The position numbers and the translations under genes are program-made. From Struthio camelus (Eukaryota > Chordata > Aves > Struthioniformes > Struthionidae): a stretch of 64,000 nucleotides of DNA. The notes under the pieces were generated by a model, which searched no databases, was not told the DNA's origin, and saw nothing but the letters and a program-made list of their open reading frames with translations. The first letter of the stretch is position 1. Each line of letters begins with the position of its first letter. The stretch spans positions 29,695,068-29,759,067 of the forward strand of contig NC_090952.1 of assembly GCF_040807025.1 (NCBI RefSeq). The letters are read 5' to 3'. Positions 51,901 to 61,429 of this stretch are shown here, piece after piece.

Positions 51901-54900
51901 CTGGCAGGTTTCCCTCTGCCCCAGAGCTGGATCTTGGCTCCCTAGGCCCCTTCGCACCGCTCTAGAGCGCTCCGCACCACTCTCTGGCTCCTCCTTGCTA
52001 GCCAGAGCTGTCCCTTGCTCGTGCTGAGCCCTCGGGAAAGGTCTAGGTGGCCCAGACCCCCTCCAGAGGTCTTCCTTCTCCCCCAGAGTTGCCTTTTGGC
52101 TAGGCACACGCCTTGAGGGCCCCCTCTGGTGCCCTCGGGACTACTCTGGCAGGTTTCCCTGTGCCCCAGAGCTGTCTTCGGCCCCCCCCACAGCTCTTAG
52201 CACTGCTCTATCCACCTCAGAGCCCCTGGGGAGACCTTTGGGGTGCCCCAGAGGTGTCTTTTTGCCCCCCAGACCCCTTAGGCACTGTCTAGGTGGCCCA
52301 GAGCCCCTCCTCAGCTCCTCCTCCTTCCCTAGAGTGGGGTTTTGGGTCATGCAAACCCTTGAGGGCCCCCTCTGGTGCCCTTGGGACTACTCTGGCAGGT
52401 TTCCCTCTGCCCCAGAGCTGTGTAGGTGCCCCCCACAGCTCTTAGCACTGCTGTCTCCACCTCAGAGCCCCTGGGCAGACCTTTGGGGTGCCCCAGAGCT
52501 GTGTTGGGGCCCCCCATAGCTCTTAGCACTGCTCTATCCACCTCAGAGCCCCTGCGGAGACCTTTGGCGTGCCCCACAGCACTCTTTTGGCTCTCCAGAC
52601 CCCTTAGGCACTGTCTAGGTGGCCCAGAGCCTCTCCTCAGCTCCTCCTCCTTCCCTAGAGTGGGATTTTGGGTCATGTAAACCCTTGAGGGCCCCCTCTG
52701 GTGCCCTCGGGACTACTCTGGCAGGTTTCCCTGTGCCCCAGAGCTGTGTAGGTGCCCCCCACAGCTCTTAGCACTGCTGTCTCCACCTCAGAGCCCCTGG
52801 GCAGACCTTTGGGGTGCCCCAGAGCTTTGTTGGGGCCCCCCATAGCTCTTAGCACTGCTCTATCCACCTCAGAGCCCCTGCGGAGACCTTTGGCGTGCCC
52901 CAGAGCTGTCTTTTGGCTCTCCGGACCCCTTAGGCACTGTCTAGGTGGCCCAGAGCCCCTCCTCAGCTCCTCCTCCTTCCCTAGAGTGGGGTTTTGGGTC
53001 ATGCAAACCCTTGAGGGCCCCCTCTGGTGCCCTCGGGACTACTCTGGCAGGTTTCCCTCTGCCCCAGAGCTGTGTAGGTGCCCCCCACAGCTCTTAGCAC
53101 TGCTCTATCCAGCTCAGAGCCCCTGGGCAGACCTTTGGGGTGCCCCAGAGCTGTGTTGGGGCCCCCCATAGCTCTTAGCACTGCTCTATCCACCTCAGAG
53201 CCCCTGCGGAGACCTTTGGCGTGCCCCACAGCACTCTTTTGGCTCTCCAGACCCCTTAGGCACTGTCTAGGTGGCCCAGAGCCTCTCCTCAGCTCCTCCT
53301 CCTTCCCTAGAGTGGGATTTTGGGTCATGTAAACCCTTGAGGGCCCCCTCTGGTGCCCTCGGGACTACTCTGGCAGGTTTCCCTGTGCCCCAGAGCTGTG
53401 TAGGTGCCCCCCACAGCTCTTAGCACTGCTGTCTCCACCTCAGAGCCCCTGGGCAGACCTTTGGGGTGCCCCAGAGCTTTGTTGGGGCCCCCCATAGCTC
53501 TTAGCACTGCTCTATCCACCTCAGAGCCCCTGCGGAGACCTTTGGCGTGCCCCAGAGCTGTCTTTTGGCTCTCCGGACCCCTTAGGCACTGTCTAGGTGG
53601 CCCAGAGCCCCTCCTCAGCTCCTCCTCCTTCCCTAGAGTGGGGTTTTGGGTCATGCAAACCCTTGAGGGCCCCCTCTGGTGCCCTCGGGACTACTCTGGC
53701 AGGTTTCCCTCTGCCCCAGAGCTGTGTAGGTGCCCCCCACAGCTCTTAGCACTGCTCTATCCAGCTCAGAGCCCCTGGGGAGACCACAGCACTGTTTTGG
53801 CCCTCTGGACCCCTTAGGCACTGTCTAGGTGGCCCAGAGCCCCTCCTCAGCTCCTCCTCCTTCCCCAGAGTTGTCTTTTGGCTAGGCACACGCCTGGAGG
53901 GCCCCCTCTGCTGCCCTCGGGACTACTCTGGCAGGTTTCCCTCTGCCCCAGAGCTGGATCTTGGCTCCCTAGGCCCCTTCGCACCGCTCTAGAGCGCTCC
54001 GCACCACTCTCTGGCTCCTCCTTGCTAGCCAGAGCTGTCCCTTGCTCGTGCTGAGCCCTCGGGAAAGGTCTAGGTGGCCCAGACCCCCTCCAGAGGTCTT
54101 CCTTCTCCCCCAGAGTTGCCTTTTGGCTAGGCACACACCTTGAGGGCCCCCTCTGGTGCCCTCAGGACTACTCTGGCAGGTTTCCCTGTGCCCCAGAGCT
54201 GTCTTCGGCCCCCCCCACAGCTCTTAGCACTGCTCTATCCACCTCAGAGCCCCTGGGGAGACCTTTGGGGTGCCCCAGAGGTGTCTTTTTGCCCCCCAGA
54301 CCCCTTAGGCACTGTCTAGGTGGCCCAGAGCCCCTCCTCAGCTCCTCCTCCTTCCCTAGAGTGGGGTTTTGGGTCATGCAAACCCTTGAGGGCCCCCTCT
54401 GGTGCCCTTGGGACTACTCTGGCAGGTTTCCCTCTGCCCCAGAGCTGTGTAGGTGCCCTCCACAGCTCTTAGCACTGCTGTCTCCACCTCAGAGCCCCTG
54501 GGCAGACCTTTGGGGTGCCCCAGAGCTGTGTTGGGGCCCCCCATAGCTCTTAGCACTGCTCTATCCACCTCAGAGCCCCTGCGGAGACCTTTGGCGTGCC
54601 CCAGAGCTGTCTTTTGGCTCTCCGGACCCCTTAGGCACTGTCTAGGTGGCCCAGACGCCGTCCTCAGCTCCTCCTCCTTCCCCAGAGTGGTCTTTTGGCT
54701 AGGCACACGCCTTGAGGGCCCCCTCTGGTGCCCTCGGCACTACTCTGGCAGGTGTCCCTGTGCCCCAGAGCTGGATCTTGGCTCCCTAGGCCCCTTCGCA
54801 CTGCTCTAGAGCACTCCGCAGCACTCTTTGGCTCTTCCTTGCTAGCCAGAGCTGTGTCTTGCTCGTGCTGAGCCCTTAGGAACGGTCCAGGTGGCCCAGA

Positions 54901-55917
54901 CCCCCTCCTGAGCTCCTCCTCCTTCCCCAGAGTCTCTTTGTGGCCATGCAGAGCCCTTAGAAGCCCTCTCGTGACTTCTGAACTACAATTGCAGTACTCA
55001 TTGTGCCCCAGAGCTGTTTTTTGGCCCCCCAGATCCCTTAGGCACTATCTAGGTGGCCCGGATCCCCTCCTAAGCTCCTCTTCCTTCCCCAGAGTTGTCT
55101 TTTGGCTAGGCACACGCCTTGAGGGCCCCCTCTGGTGCCCTCGGGACTACTCTGGCAGGTTTCCCTCTGCCCCAGAGCTGGATCTTGGCTCCCTAGGCCC
55201 CTTCGCACCGCTCTAGAGCGCTCCGCACCACTCTCTGGCTCCTCCTTGCTAGCCAGAGCTGTCCCTTGCTCGTGCTGAGCCCTCGGGAAAGGTCTAGGTG
55301 GCCCAGACCCCCTCCAGAGGTCTTCCTTCTCCCCCAGAGTTGCCTTTTGGCTAGGCACACGCCTTGAGGGCCCCCTCTGGTGCCCTCGGCACTACTCTGG
55401 CAGGTTTCCCTGTGCCCCAGAACTGTCTTCGGCCCCCCCACAGCTCTTAGCACTGCTCTATCCACCTCCGAGCCCCTGTGGAGACCTTTGGGGTGCCCCA
55501 GAGCAGTCTTTTGGCCCCCCAGACCCCTTAGGCACTGTCTAGGTGGCCCAGATCCCCTCCTGAGCTCCTCCTCCTTCCCCAGAGTGGTCTTTTAGCCAGG
55601 CACACGCCTTGAGGGCCCCCTCTGCTGCCCTCGGGACTACTCTGGCAGGTTTCCCTGTGCCCCAGAGCTGTCTTCGGGCCCCCCAGAACTCTTAGCACTG
55701 CTGTCTCCACCTCAGAGCCGCTGGGCAGACTTTTGGGGTGCCCCACAGCACTCTTTTGGCCCTCTGGACCCCTTAGGCACTGTCTAGGTGGCCCAGAGCC
55801 CCTCCTCAGCTCCTCCTCCTTCCCTAGAGTGGGGTTTTGGGTCATGTAAACCCTTGAGGGCCCCCTCTGGTGCCCTCGGGACTACTCTGGCAGGTTTCCC
55901 TCTGCCCCAGAGCTGTT
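48955..55917 (+). repeat. 6,898-bp tandem duplication, copy 2
   Basis: Direct neighbour of copy 1. I noticed only an occasional difference, for example CCTCCGG at 48,862 against CCTCTGG at 55,760. The match ends at about 55,917, where a TTTTCGGGGCCC monomer replaces the gamma monomer. With such high identity, either a very recent duplication or an assembly effect has to be considered. Confidence 0.9.
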
Positions 55918-57297
55918 TTCGGGGCCCACAGAGCTCTTAGCACTGCTCTCTCCACCTCAGAGCCCCTGGGCAGACCTTTGGGGTGCCCCAGAGCTGTCTT
56001 TTTGCCCTCCAGACCCCTTAGGCACTGTCTAGGTGGCCCAGACCCCCTCCTCAGCTCCTCCTCCTTCCCCAGAGTGGTCTTTTGGCTAGGCACACGCCTG
56101 GAGGGCCCCCTCTGGTGCCCTCGGGACTACTGTGGCAGGTTTCCCTGTGCCCCAGAGCTGGATCTTGGCTCCCTAGGCCCCTTCGCACTGCTCTAGAGCA
56201 CTCCGCAGCACTCTTTGGCTCTTCCTTGCTAGCCAGAGATGTCTCTTGCTCGTGCTGAGCCCTTAGGAACGGTCTAGGTGGCCCAGACCCCCTCCTGAGC
56301 TCCTCCTCCTTCCCCAGAGTCTCTTTGTGGCCATGCAGAGCCCTTAGAAGCCCTCTCGTGACTTCTGAACTACAATTGCAGTACTCGTTGTGCCCCAGAG
56401 CTGTTTTTTGGCCCCCCAGATCCCTTAGGCACTGTCTAGGTGGCCCGGATCCCCTCCTAAGCTCCTCTTCCTTCCCCAGAGTTGTCTTTTGGCTAGGCAC
56501 ACGCCTGGAGGGCCTCCTCTGGTGCCCCCGGGACTACTCTGGCAGGTTTCCCTCTGCCCCAGAGCTGGATCTTGGCTCCCTAGGCCCCTTCGCACCGCTC
56601 TAGAGCGCTCCGCACCACTCTCTGGCTCCTCCTTGCTAGCCAGAGCTGTCCCTTGCTCGTGCTGAGCCCTCGGGAAAGGTCTAGGTGGCCCAGACCCCCT
56701 CCAGAGGTCTTCCTTCTCCCCCAGAGTTGCCTTTTGGCTAGGCACACGCCTTGAGGGCCCCCTCTGGTGCCCTCGGGACTACTCTGGCAGGTTTCCCTGT
56801 GCCCCAGAGCTGTCTTCGGCCCCCCCACAGCTCTTAGCACTGCTCTATCCACCTCCGAGCCCCTGTGGAGACCTTTGGGGTGCCCCAGAGCAGTCTTTTG
56901 GCCCCCCAGACCCCTTAGGCACTGTCTAGGTGGCCCAGATCCCCTCCTGAGCTCCTCCTCCTTCCCCAGAGTGGTCTTTTAGCTAGGCACACGCCTTGAG
57001 GGCCCCCTCTGCTGCCCTCGGGACTACTCTGGCAGGTTTCCCTGTGCCCCAGAGCTGTCTTCGGGCCCCCCAGAACTCTTAGCACTGCTGTCTCCACCTC
57101 AGAGCCGCTGGGCAGACTTTTGGGGTGCCCCACAGCACTCTTTTGGCCCTCCGGACCCCTTAGGCACTGTCTAGGTGGCCCAGACCCCCTCCTCAGCTCC
57201 TCCTCCTTCCCTAGAGTGGGGTTTTGGGTCATGTAAACCCTTGAGGGCCCCCTCTGGTGCCCTCGGGACTACTCTGGCAGGTTTCCCTGTGCCCAGA

Positions 57298-57770
57298 GCT
57301 GGATCTTGGCTCCCTAGGCTCCTTGGCACCACTGTAGAGCACTCCGCAGCACTCTTTGGCTCTTCCTTGCTGCCCAGAGCTGTCTTTTGCTTGTGCTGAG
57401 CTCTCTGAAACTGTGTAGGTGGCCCAGTTTCCCTACGGAGCTCCTCCTCCTTCCCCAGAGTCTCTTTGTGGCTATGGAGAGCCCTTAGAAGCCCTCTCGT
57501 GTCTTCTGAATCAGTCTTGCTGTAGTTGTTGTACCTCAGAGCGGTCTTCTGGTCCTCCAGACCCCTTAGGCACTGTCTAGGTCCTCCAGAATCCCTCCGC
57601 AGGTTCCTCGTGTTCCCCAGAGGCTTTTTTGCGGTTAGGCCCACCCGTCTAGTTCCCTCCGGACTACTCTGGAAGGTTTCGCTTTTGGGGCTCCCCAGAG
57701 CTCTTAGAACTCCTGTGTTCACATCAGGAGCCCTCTGGAGACCTTTGGGTTCCCAGAGCCATGTGTTAGT
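57298..57770 (+). repeat. Diverged fossil copy of the higher-order unit at the array edge
   Basis: The monomer types remain recognisable in order: gamma (GAGCTGGATCTTGGCTCC), delta (TTGCTTGTGCTGAGC), alpha, zeta (TCTTTGTGGCTATGGAGAG at about 57,461), alpha, beta-like (GGACTACTCTGGAAGG) and epsilon-like. Each carries many substitutions and small indels. This edge copy escaped homogenisation, so it preserves an older state of the unit and marks the right-hand boundary of the homogeneous array. Confidence 0.85.
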
Positions 57771-58985
57771 TCTCTGTCCCTGTTGACAGCCCTCTGTTCT
57801 TGCCTGGCCTTTCCTCTTTTATCTTTCCCTGCAAACGTATGTTGGCTTCCTGGGCCCCTCAGTAACTTTCTAGTGTGATATGCACTCCTTTTCCAGCCTT
57901 CCTAGTGCTACAGAGCTTTGTTTTGGACTTCTAGCTCATGTAGTCCCTGCCAAAGCCCTCTGCAGGTCTTTGTTGGATCATAGAGCCCTCATTTGACCCT
58001 GCAGCTGTCTTTGCAGCTCTGCAGTCTGTTGTGGAACCCTCTCTTGGCTGTAATTGTGCTCTAGAAGTTTTTTGTGCTTGTTGCTCTTGTATTTGGGACC
58101 TCTCTTTGTCTTTCTTTGTTCCCCAGAGCTGTCTTCTGGCCCTCTAGACCCCTCTTGAGCCATGTAGTCACTTCTGAACTCCTCCTGAGGGCTTCCTTGC
58201 ACCTCAGACTCTCTTTTTGGCCATGTAGACCCCTTAGAACCCCTGTAGTGTGCTCTGGAGTCTCTTTTTGGCTTTCCTCATTTCCCAGAGCTGTATCTTG
58301 ATCCTCTAGACTGATTTAGGACCCCTGTAGTGGCCTCAAAATGTTTCTGGAGTCTTTTGTCGCAACATGGAGCTCTGTGTTGGCCCTCCAGCCCTTTCAG
58401 CAGCTCTCAATTTTTCTCCCCTCCCCCCCCCCCGCCCACTTTTTTGGCCTTTTATCTTTTCCCCACAGACCTCTGTTGGTCGTGTAGGCTTTTTAGCACC
58501 CCTCTAGTGAACTCTGGAGTTCTCTTTCAGCTTTCCTTTTTTCCCAGAGCCATCTTTTGGCTCTGTCAATCCTTTAAGATTGTTGTAGTGTCCTCAGAAC
58601 TTTTCTGAACAGTGCTCTCTGTTCATCATCTAGTGGTCTTAGCAGCCTTGTTTTCCCTTGGACCCCTTGGGGAAACTCTAGTTATTCTCTACTGGCTTTT
58701 TTTTTTTATTGTTCTCTAGTCTCCATTGGAAATGTGTAATCCAGTCTGGAGTCCTCTGTAGAGCTTTGTTGTGTTGCATAGACTTCCATTGGTCCTGCAG
58801 ACTTGTGAGGAGCCCCTTTATTTTATTCTGGATTATTCTTTGTTGTGCCCCAGAATGCTGCATTGGTCTTTCTGCCCTCTTAGCATCCCTGTTGTGCCCT
58901 CTGGAGCCATCCTGAGATCTCCTTGTGTCAGTTCTCCAGTTAGTGATACAGATATAGTATTCTCCTGGACAACTAGTCATTCCAG
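57771..58985 (+). repeat. Highly degenerate ~80-bp repeat flank
   Basis: No monomer type survives, but anchor-like motifs still recur about every 80 bp: CCCCAGAGCTGTCTTCTGG near 58,123, CCTCAGACTCTC near 58,203, CCCAGAGCTGTATC near 58,283, CATGGAGCTCTG near 58,364 and CCCAGAGCCATC near 58,541. Repeated CCCTTAGAACCCC and CTCTGGAG pieces lie between them. The composition is more T-rich than the array and includes runs of 11 C (58,423-58,433) and 11 T (58,697-58,707). Short open frames here are not supported as genes. Confidence 0.75.
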
Positions 58986-59460
58986 CCACTGACTTTTTTT
59001 CCTCATCATTTTAGGTACTATAGAAGACCCATTCCTCTTAGGAAGTGTTCCTATTACAGCAGAGGGCTTGTTCCCAGAGTTCCTTTTGATATCCTGGTTT
59101 GCCCTTCAGGAAATGTTGCCCTGCCAGAGCATCTGTATTCTATGCAGACCCGAACCCATTAGAGGACTATGGTATAGCATTCCCTTTGTAGGCGCTGTGG
59201 AATGTTGTAGTTTTTTTCCTAAGTATAACCAGAACTCATTTGTAGTTTTTAATTTGAAGGCTTGTGCTAGTTAAGGTAAAAAGGAGTTCAATGACCTACC
59301 TCTTGATAATGTAGATACTATATGAAGTCTCAGTAACAAAACAGATGTTCTATTTCATAGAAGAGGTCTCTTTATTCCTTCTGTCCTCTCTGTTCTAGAT
59401 GCTGAGTGGAAGAAGAATTGCTTCTGCCTAGCCCTATGTATTTATAGTTGCTGTTTGTTT
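58986..59460. other. Single-copy AT-richer stretch, no gene recognised
   Basis: The satellite rhythm stops here. The sequence is not repeated elsewhere in the window and has ordinary composition. I see no long open frame, no RNA gene and no recognisable mobile-element end. It separates the satellite from the promoter-like region on its right. Confidence 0.6.
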
Positions 59461-59550
59461 GCCCCTCCCCTCCAAAGGGTTTCTGGGTAGGGAAGTGGGT
59501 GGGGCCTAGGGTTATATAAAGTGGGGGTCTCTCTTCCCTGAGTTCATTCT
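59461..59550 (+). promoter_or_regulatory. Candidate TATA/initiator core promoter facing right
   Basis: TATATAA lies at 59,513-59,519, and an initiator match (TCATTCT, fitting YYANWYY) lies at 59,544-59,550. The predicted start A is 59,546, 33 bases after the first T of the TATA box, which is the expected spacing for RNA polymerase II. Just upstream are a C-rich element (GCCCCTCCCCTCC, 59,461-59,473) and a GT/GC-box-like GGGTGGGGC (59,497-59,505), both plausible Sp/KLF sites. It points toward the exon cluster starting near 60,018. The motif set is seen directly; activity is inferred. Confidence 0.55.
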
Positions 59551-60017
59551 GCCTTTGATCTGCTGTGGGAGTGGTAGTTTGTAATGGGCTTAGCAAATAA
59601 CAGCATTTGAGGATGTACAACTATCCTGGAAGACCTATTTGTACGCTTGGAGATGCGAAGGGCATTGAACAATAGAAGAGCAATGAGGCAGCTTGAGCTG
59701 GAGCTGTGATTATGAGAGGGAAGTGTTTGTAGGAGATAGGGTTTTTTCTTGGGTAGCATGTCGGTGTGGGTTGTTTGGGCTGAAAAAGGGCTTCTGAATA
59801 TCCTGTTGTATCTTTTGTTGACGGTCACTGTTGTTTTCTGGTGTTTTTGAGTTTATTGCGGAAGGGATGCAGCTTCTTCACTGGGCTCTTCTGAGATGAT
59901 GAGAGTTGGGGAATTGTTTGTTGCTCTGCAGGACTGCAGAAAAGAAGAGGCAGGAGGGGTTCAGGGAAAACATTTTTTCCTAGTTTTGTACCCTAGTTTT
60001 TTTTGCATTGGGTGCAG
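59546..60017 (+). other. Putative 5' leader and first intron of the exon cluster transcript
   Basis: This lies between the predicted start site and the first repeated exon. Only very short ATG frames occur: one of 20 codons from 59,612 and one of 18 codons from 59,653. I could not identify a convincing first splice donor. A candidate acceptor (GCTCTGCAG) ends near 59,941, and the acceptor of exon A1 ends at 60,017 after a T-rich tract and GCATTGGGTGCAG. This part of the gene model is therefore open. Confidence 0.3.
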
Positions 60018-60045
60018 TTGTGGTGTGGTGAAGCCAAGCACTGAG

Positions 60046-60451
60046 ATGGAGGCTGAGCAGGTAAGAGGGGGAGCTGTTTGGGTCAGGGCTCTACTGTGCC
60101 GTGGGGCTGGTGCTGGGCTGCTTCTCAGTGATGTCTTTTGTTGTGCTTTTTCAGGTGCTGTGTGGGCCTTTTCTGGGGTGGCTGAGGGTGTGAGCTGCAG
60201 TAGAAAGGTGTGTCCTTTGTTGTAGGGCTGTTGGGCGTTGCCTGGCAGAATAGTAACTGTGTTGCCTTTCCTAGGTGCCGCAGGTGTCCGCCCAGCCACA
60301 ATGCTGGAGTTTGGACAGGATGCAGGTGAGGGGAGGGACTGTGGTGTTTGGGAGGAGGGTGTTTTTGGTGAAGAGGCTGGAGGCATCTGGCGTGCAGGTG
60401 ACCGCTTGTGTTGTGTTTTGGCAGGTGGTGAAGGCGAAGGTTTGTGACTGA
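60046..60451 (+). other. Possible 41-codon spliced frame in unit A
   Basis: If exons A1-A4 are joined, an ATG at 60,046 stays open through A2 (33 bp) and A3 (51 bp) to a TGA at 60,449-60,451, with every junction in phase 0. A second, overlapping frame starts at an ATG in A3 (60,301) and gives a 15-residue peptide (MLEFG...GEGEGL). Unit B keeps that same 15-codon frame with four to five replacements, but the 41-codon frame is lost there (the ATG is ACG and exon 2 is 35 bp). No known domain is visible. It may simply be chance openness in stop-poor DNA. Confidence 0.15.
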
Positions 60452-60927
60452 AGGAAAAGCAGAACAGATGTGCCTGGCATCGAGGCTGGTTCTTGAGGAC
60501 GGCGCAGCAGTGCCCAAGCTAGGTTGGGAGGGCCAAGCGTGTTGGCTTGTCTTGCGGGGTGTGTGTGTGCGTGTGCTGCCAGTCATTACAGTGTAGAGTC
60601 CTCCTGAGGATGAGTGCTGTGTGTGAGGCAGAGGGAGAGGGGGGTGTGCTAGGCCGGGCAGCTCCAGCCTGTATCTGTGTTGTTGTGTGCTGTGTTCGGT
60701 GTGTGTTGTAGGTGTCCTGTGTTTTGCTCAGGTGTTGATGTTGCTCTTGTCCTTTGTGCTCATGGAGCACGATGCAGACTTTGCAGGGCTAGCACGGTAG
60801 GCGTCTGCAGGTTTTTGGAGTGGCCTGAGCACTCAGTGTTGTGCGAAGGGTTTGCATCTCCTCCTGTGACGCCCGTGAAAAGGGGCGTTGTGTCGTGCCA
60901 GATTTGCATCGTAGCATCTGTGGCCGG

Positions 60928-61006
60928 CCTCGGGCGGCCGCGCTTCTTCGCCTCGGGCGGCCGCGCTTCTTCGCCTCGGGCGGCCGCGCTTCTTCGCCTC
61001 GGGGGC
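60928..61006 (+). repeat. 23-bp GC minisatellite, 3 copies (unit A)
   Basis: Three exact copies start at 60,928, 60,951 and 60,974 with core GGGCGGCCGCGCTTCTTCG, followed by a partial copy. Each carries a NotI site (GCGGCCGC) and several CpGs in an otherwise G/T-rich, CpG-poor context. The same position in unit B holds a 28-bp version. Confidence 0.95.
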
Positions 61007-61429
61007 TCCCTTTCAGGGTTTTCTTCCCTGTGTGATCATGGCCTTGCTTGTTTCTGGCTGGCCTCTTGTCCAGTGATGGTCTTGGCTTTGCTGGCCCCTT
61101 TCTGTCACAGGCCATGGTGTTTGACTCTTTCGTGGGCTTTTCCTGAGCTTTGAAGCTGCACGGTTGTGGTGTCATAGGGCTTTGTGCCCGGCAGGGTCTT
61201 ATGTGTGAGAATTGTTCTTTGTGCCTAGGGCTTTCCGCTGTGTTTGTGTCTGCTGTTTGTGTGTGCACGTTTGTTTGGGGCTGGAGGTGCCTTGCCTGTG
61301 GATTATTAGCAATGGCAGCGTGCAGAGTGGAGCGGCATAGGTGAAGGTGTGGGAGGAAAGGGTGGGTGCCGAAGGACTTTGGTTTTGTGGGCATGCCCTC
61401 AAGGTGTGGTGTTTTCTGTGTTTTTGCAG
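61007..61429 (+). other. Downstream half of unit A: conserved but unassigned
   Basis: This stretch aligns with 62,609 onward in unit B through GGGTTTTCTTCCCTGTGTG, CCCTTTCTGTCACAGGCC, GGGCTTTGTGCC and CTGGAGGTGCCTTGCCTGTG. Possible acceptors end at CTGTCACAG and TGTGCCTAG. A weak small exon may lie at 61,310-61,340 (donor CATAG|GTGAAG), at the place where unit B carries the extra exon cassette. No coding signal is evident. Confidence 0.4.

Larger units (their letters stand above)
1402..56392 (+). repeat. Zeta marker monomer, 26 dispersed copies within the array
   Basis: This 81-bp monomer starts with CCCCAGAGTCTCTTTGTGG and ends in an AT-richer half with CTACAATTGCAGTACTC. It sits once per higher-order block. 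Copies start at 1402, 2297, 3520, 5872, 8061, 9435, 11148, 14232, 16421, 17795, 20229, 23627, 25733, 27922, 30111, 31485, 35130, 36763, 38137, 40490, 41864, 44055, 48027, 50953, 54925 and 56312. The tail of another opens the window at position 1, and a decayed one starts near 57,453. Repeated intervals (1,374 bp five times, 2,189 bp four times, 3,972 bp twice) expose the higher-order units. Three copies (8061, 17795, 31485) share a CTCATGAC variant where the others have CTCGTGAC, which marks them as recent paralogues. Confidence 0.9.
1..57297 (+). repeat. Homogeneous ~81-bp satellite array with higher-order structure
   Basis: The whole stretch is a head-to-tail array of 81-82-bp monomers, each opening with a CCCCAGAG-type anchor (for example at 178, 259, 340, 423, 504, 586 and 668, spaced 81-82 bp). 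About seven monomer types are visible: alpha (CTGTCTAGGTGGCCCAGA with a CTCCTCCTCCTTCC tail), beta (TTTTGGCTAGGCACACGCC), gamma (GAGCTGGATCTTGGCTCC), delta (TTGCTCGTGCTGAGCCC), epsilon (GCTCTTAGCACTGCTCTATC), zeta (TTTGTGGCCATGCAGAGCCC) and eta (GTGGGGTTTTGGGTCATG). They are arranged in long higher-order patterns. The plus strand is C/T-rich. There is no transposon, telomere repeat or unique insert anywhere inside. The many open frames on both strands come from a repeat length near 27 codons and are not genes. The monomer is about twice the 41-bp unit of avian CNM/PO41-type repeats, but I could not align them, so the family name stays tentative. Confidence 0.95.
60018..61429 (+). repeat. Exon-block unit A (~1.41 kb)
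   Basis: First copy of the G/T-rich unit. Candidate exons are A1 60,018-60,060, A2 60,155-60,187 (its donor GG|GTGTGAG is weak), A3 60,275-60,325 and A4 from 60,425. Acceptors read CTTTTTCAG, CCTTTCCTAG and GTTTTGGCAG; the good donors are CAG|GTAAGA and CAG|GTGAGG. The rest of the unit holds GT-rich DNA, the 23-bp minisatellite and a conserved stretch around CCCTTTCTGTCACAGGCC, all shared with unit B. Its start differs from B: the acceptor TTTTTGCAG of B is replaced by GCATTGGGTGCAG. Confidence 0.8.

Noticed and set aside
1-57297. CRISPR array
   Set aside because: There are no short direct repeats separated by unique spacers; the whole sequence is repeat, and the context is eukaryotic.
58709-58992. 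Short plus- and minus-strand open frames in the degenerate flank
   Set aside because: They are 68-103 codons, overlap each other on both strands, show no domain, and lie within the decayed ~80-bp repeat.
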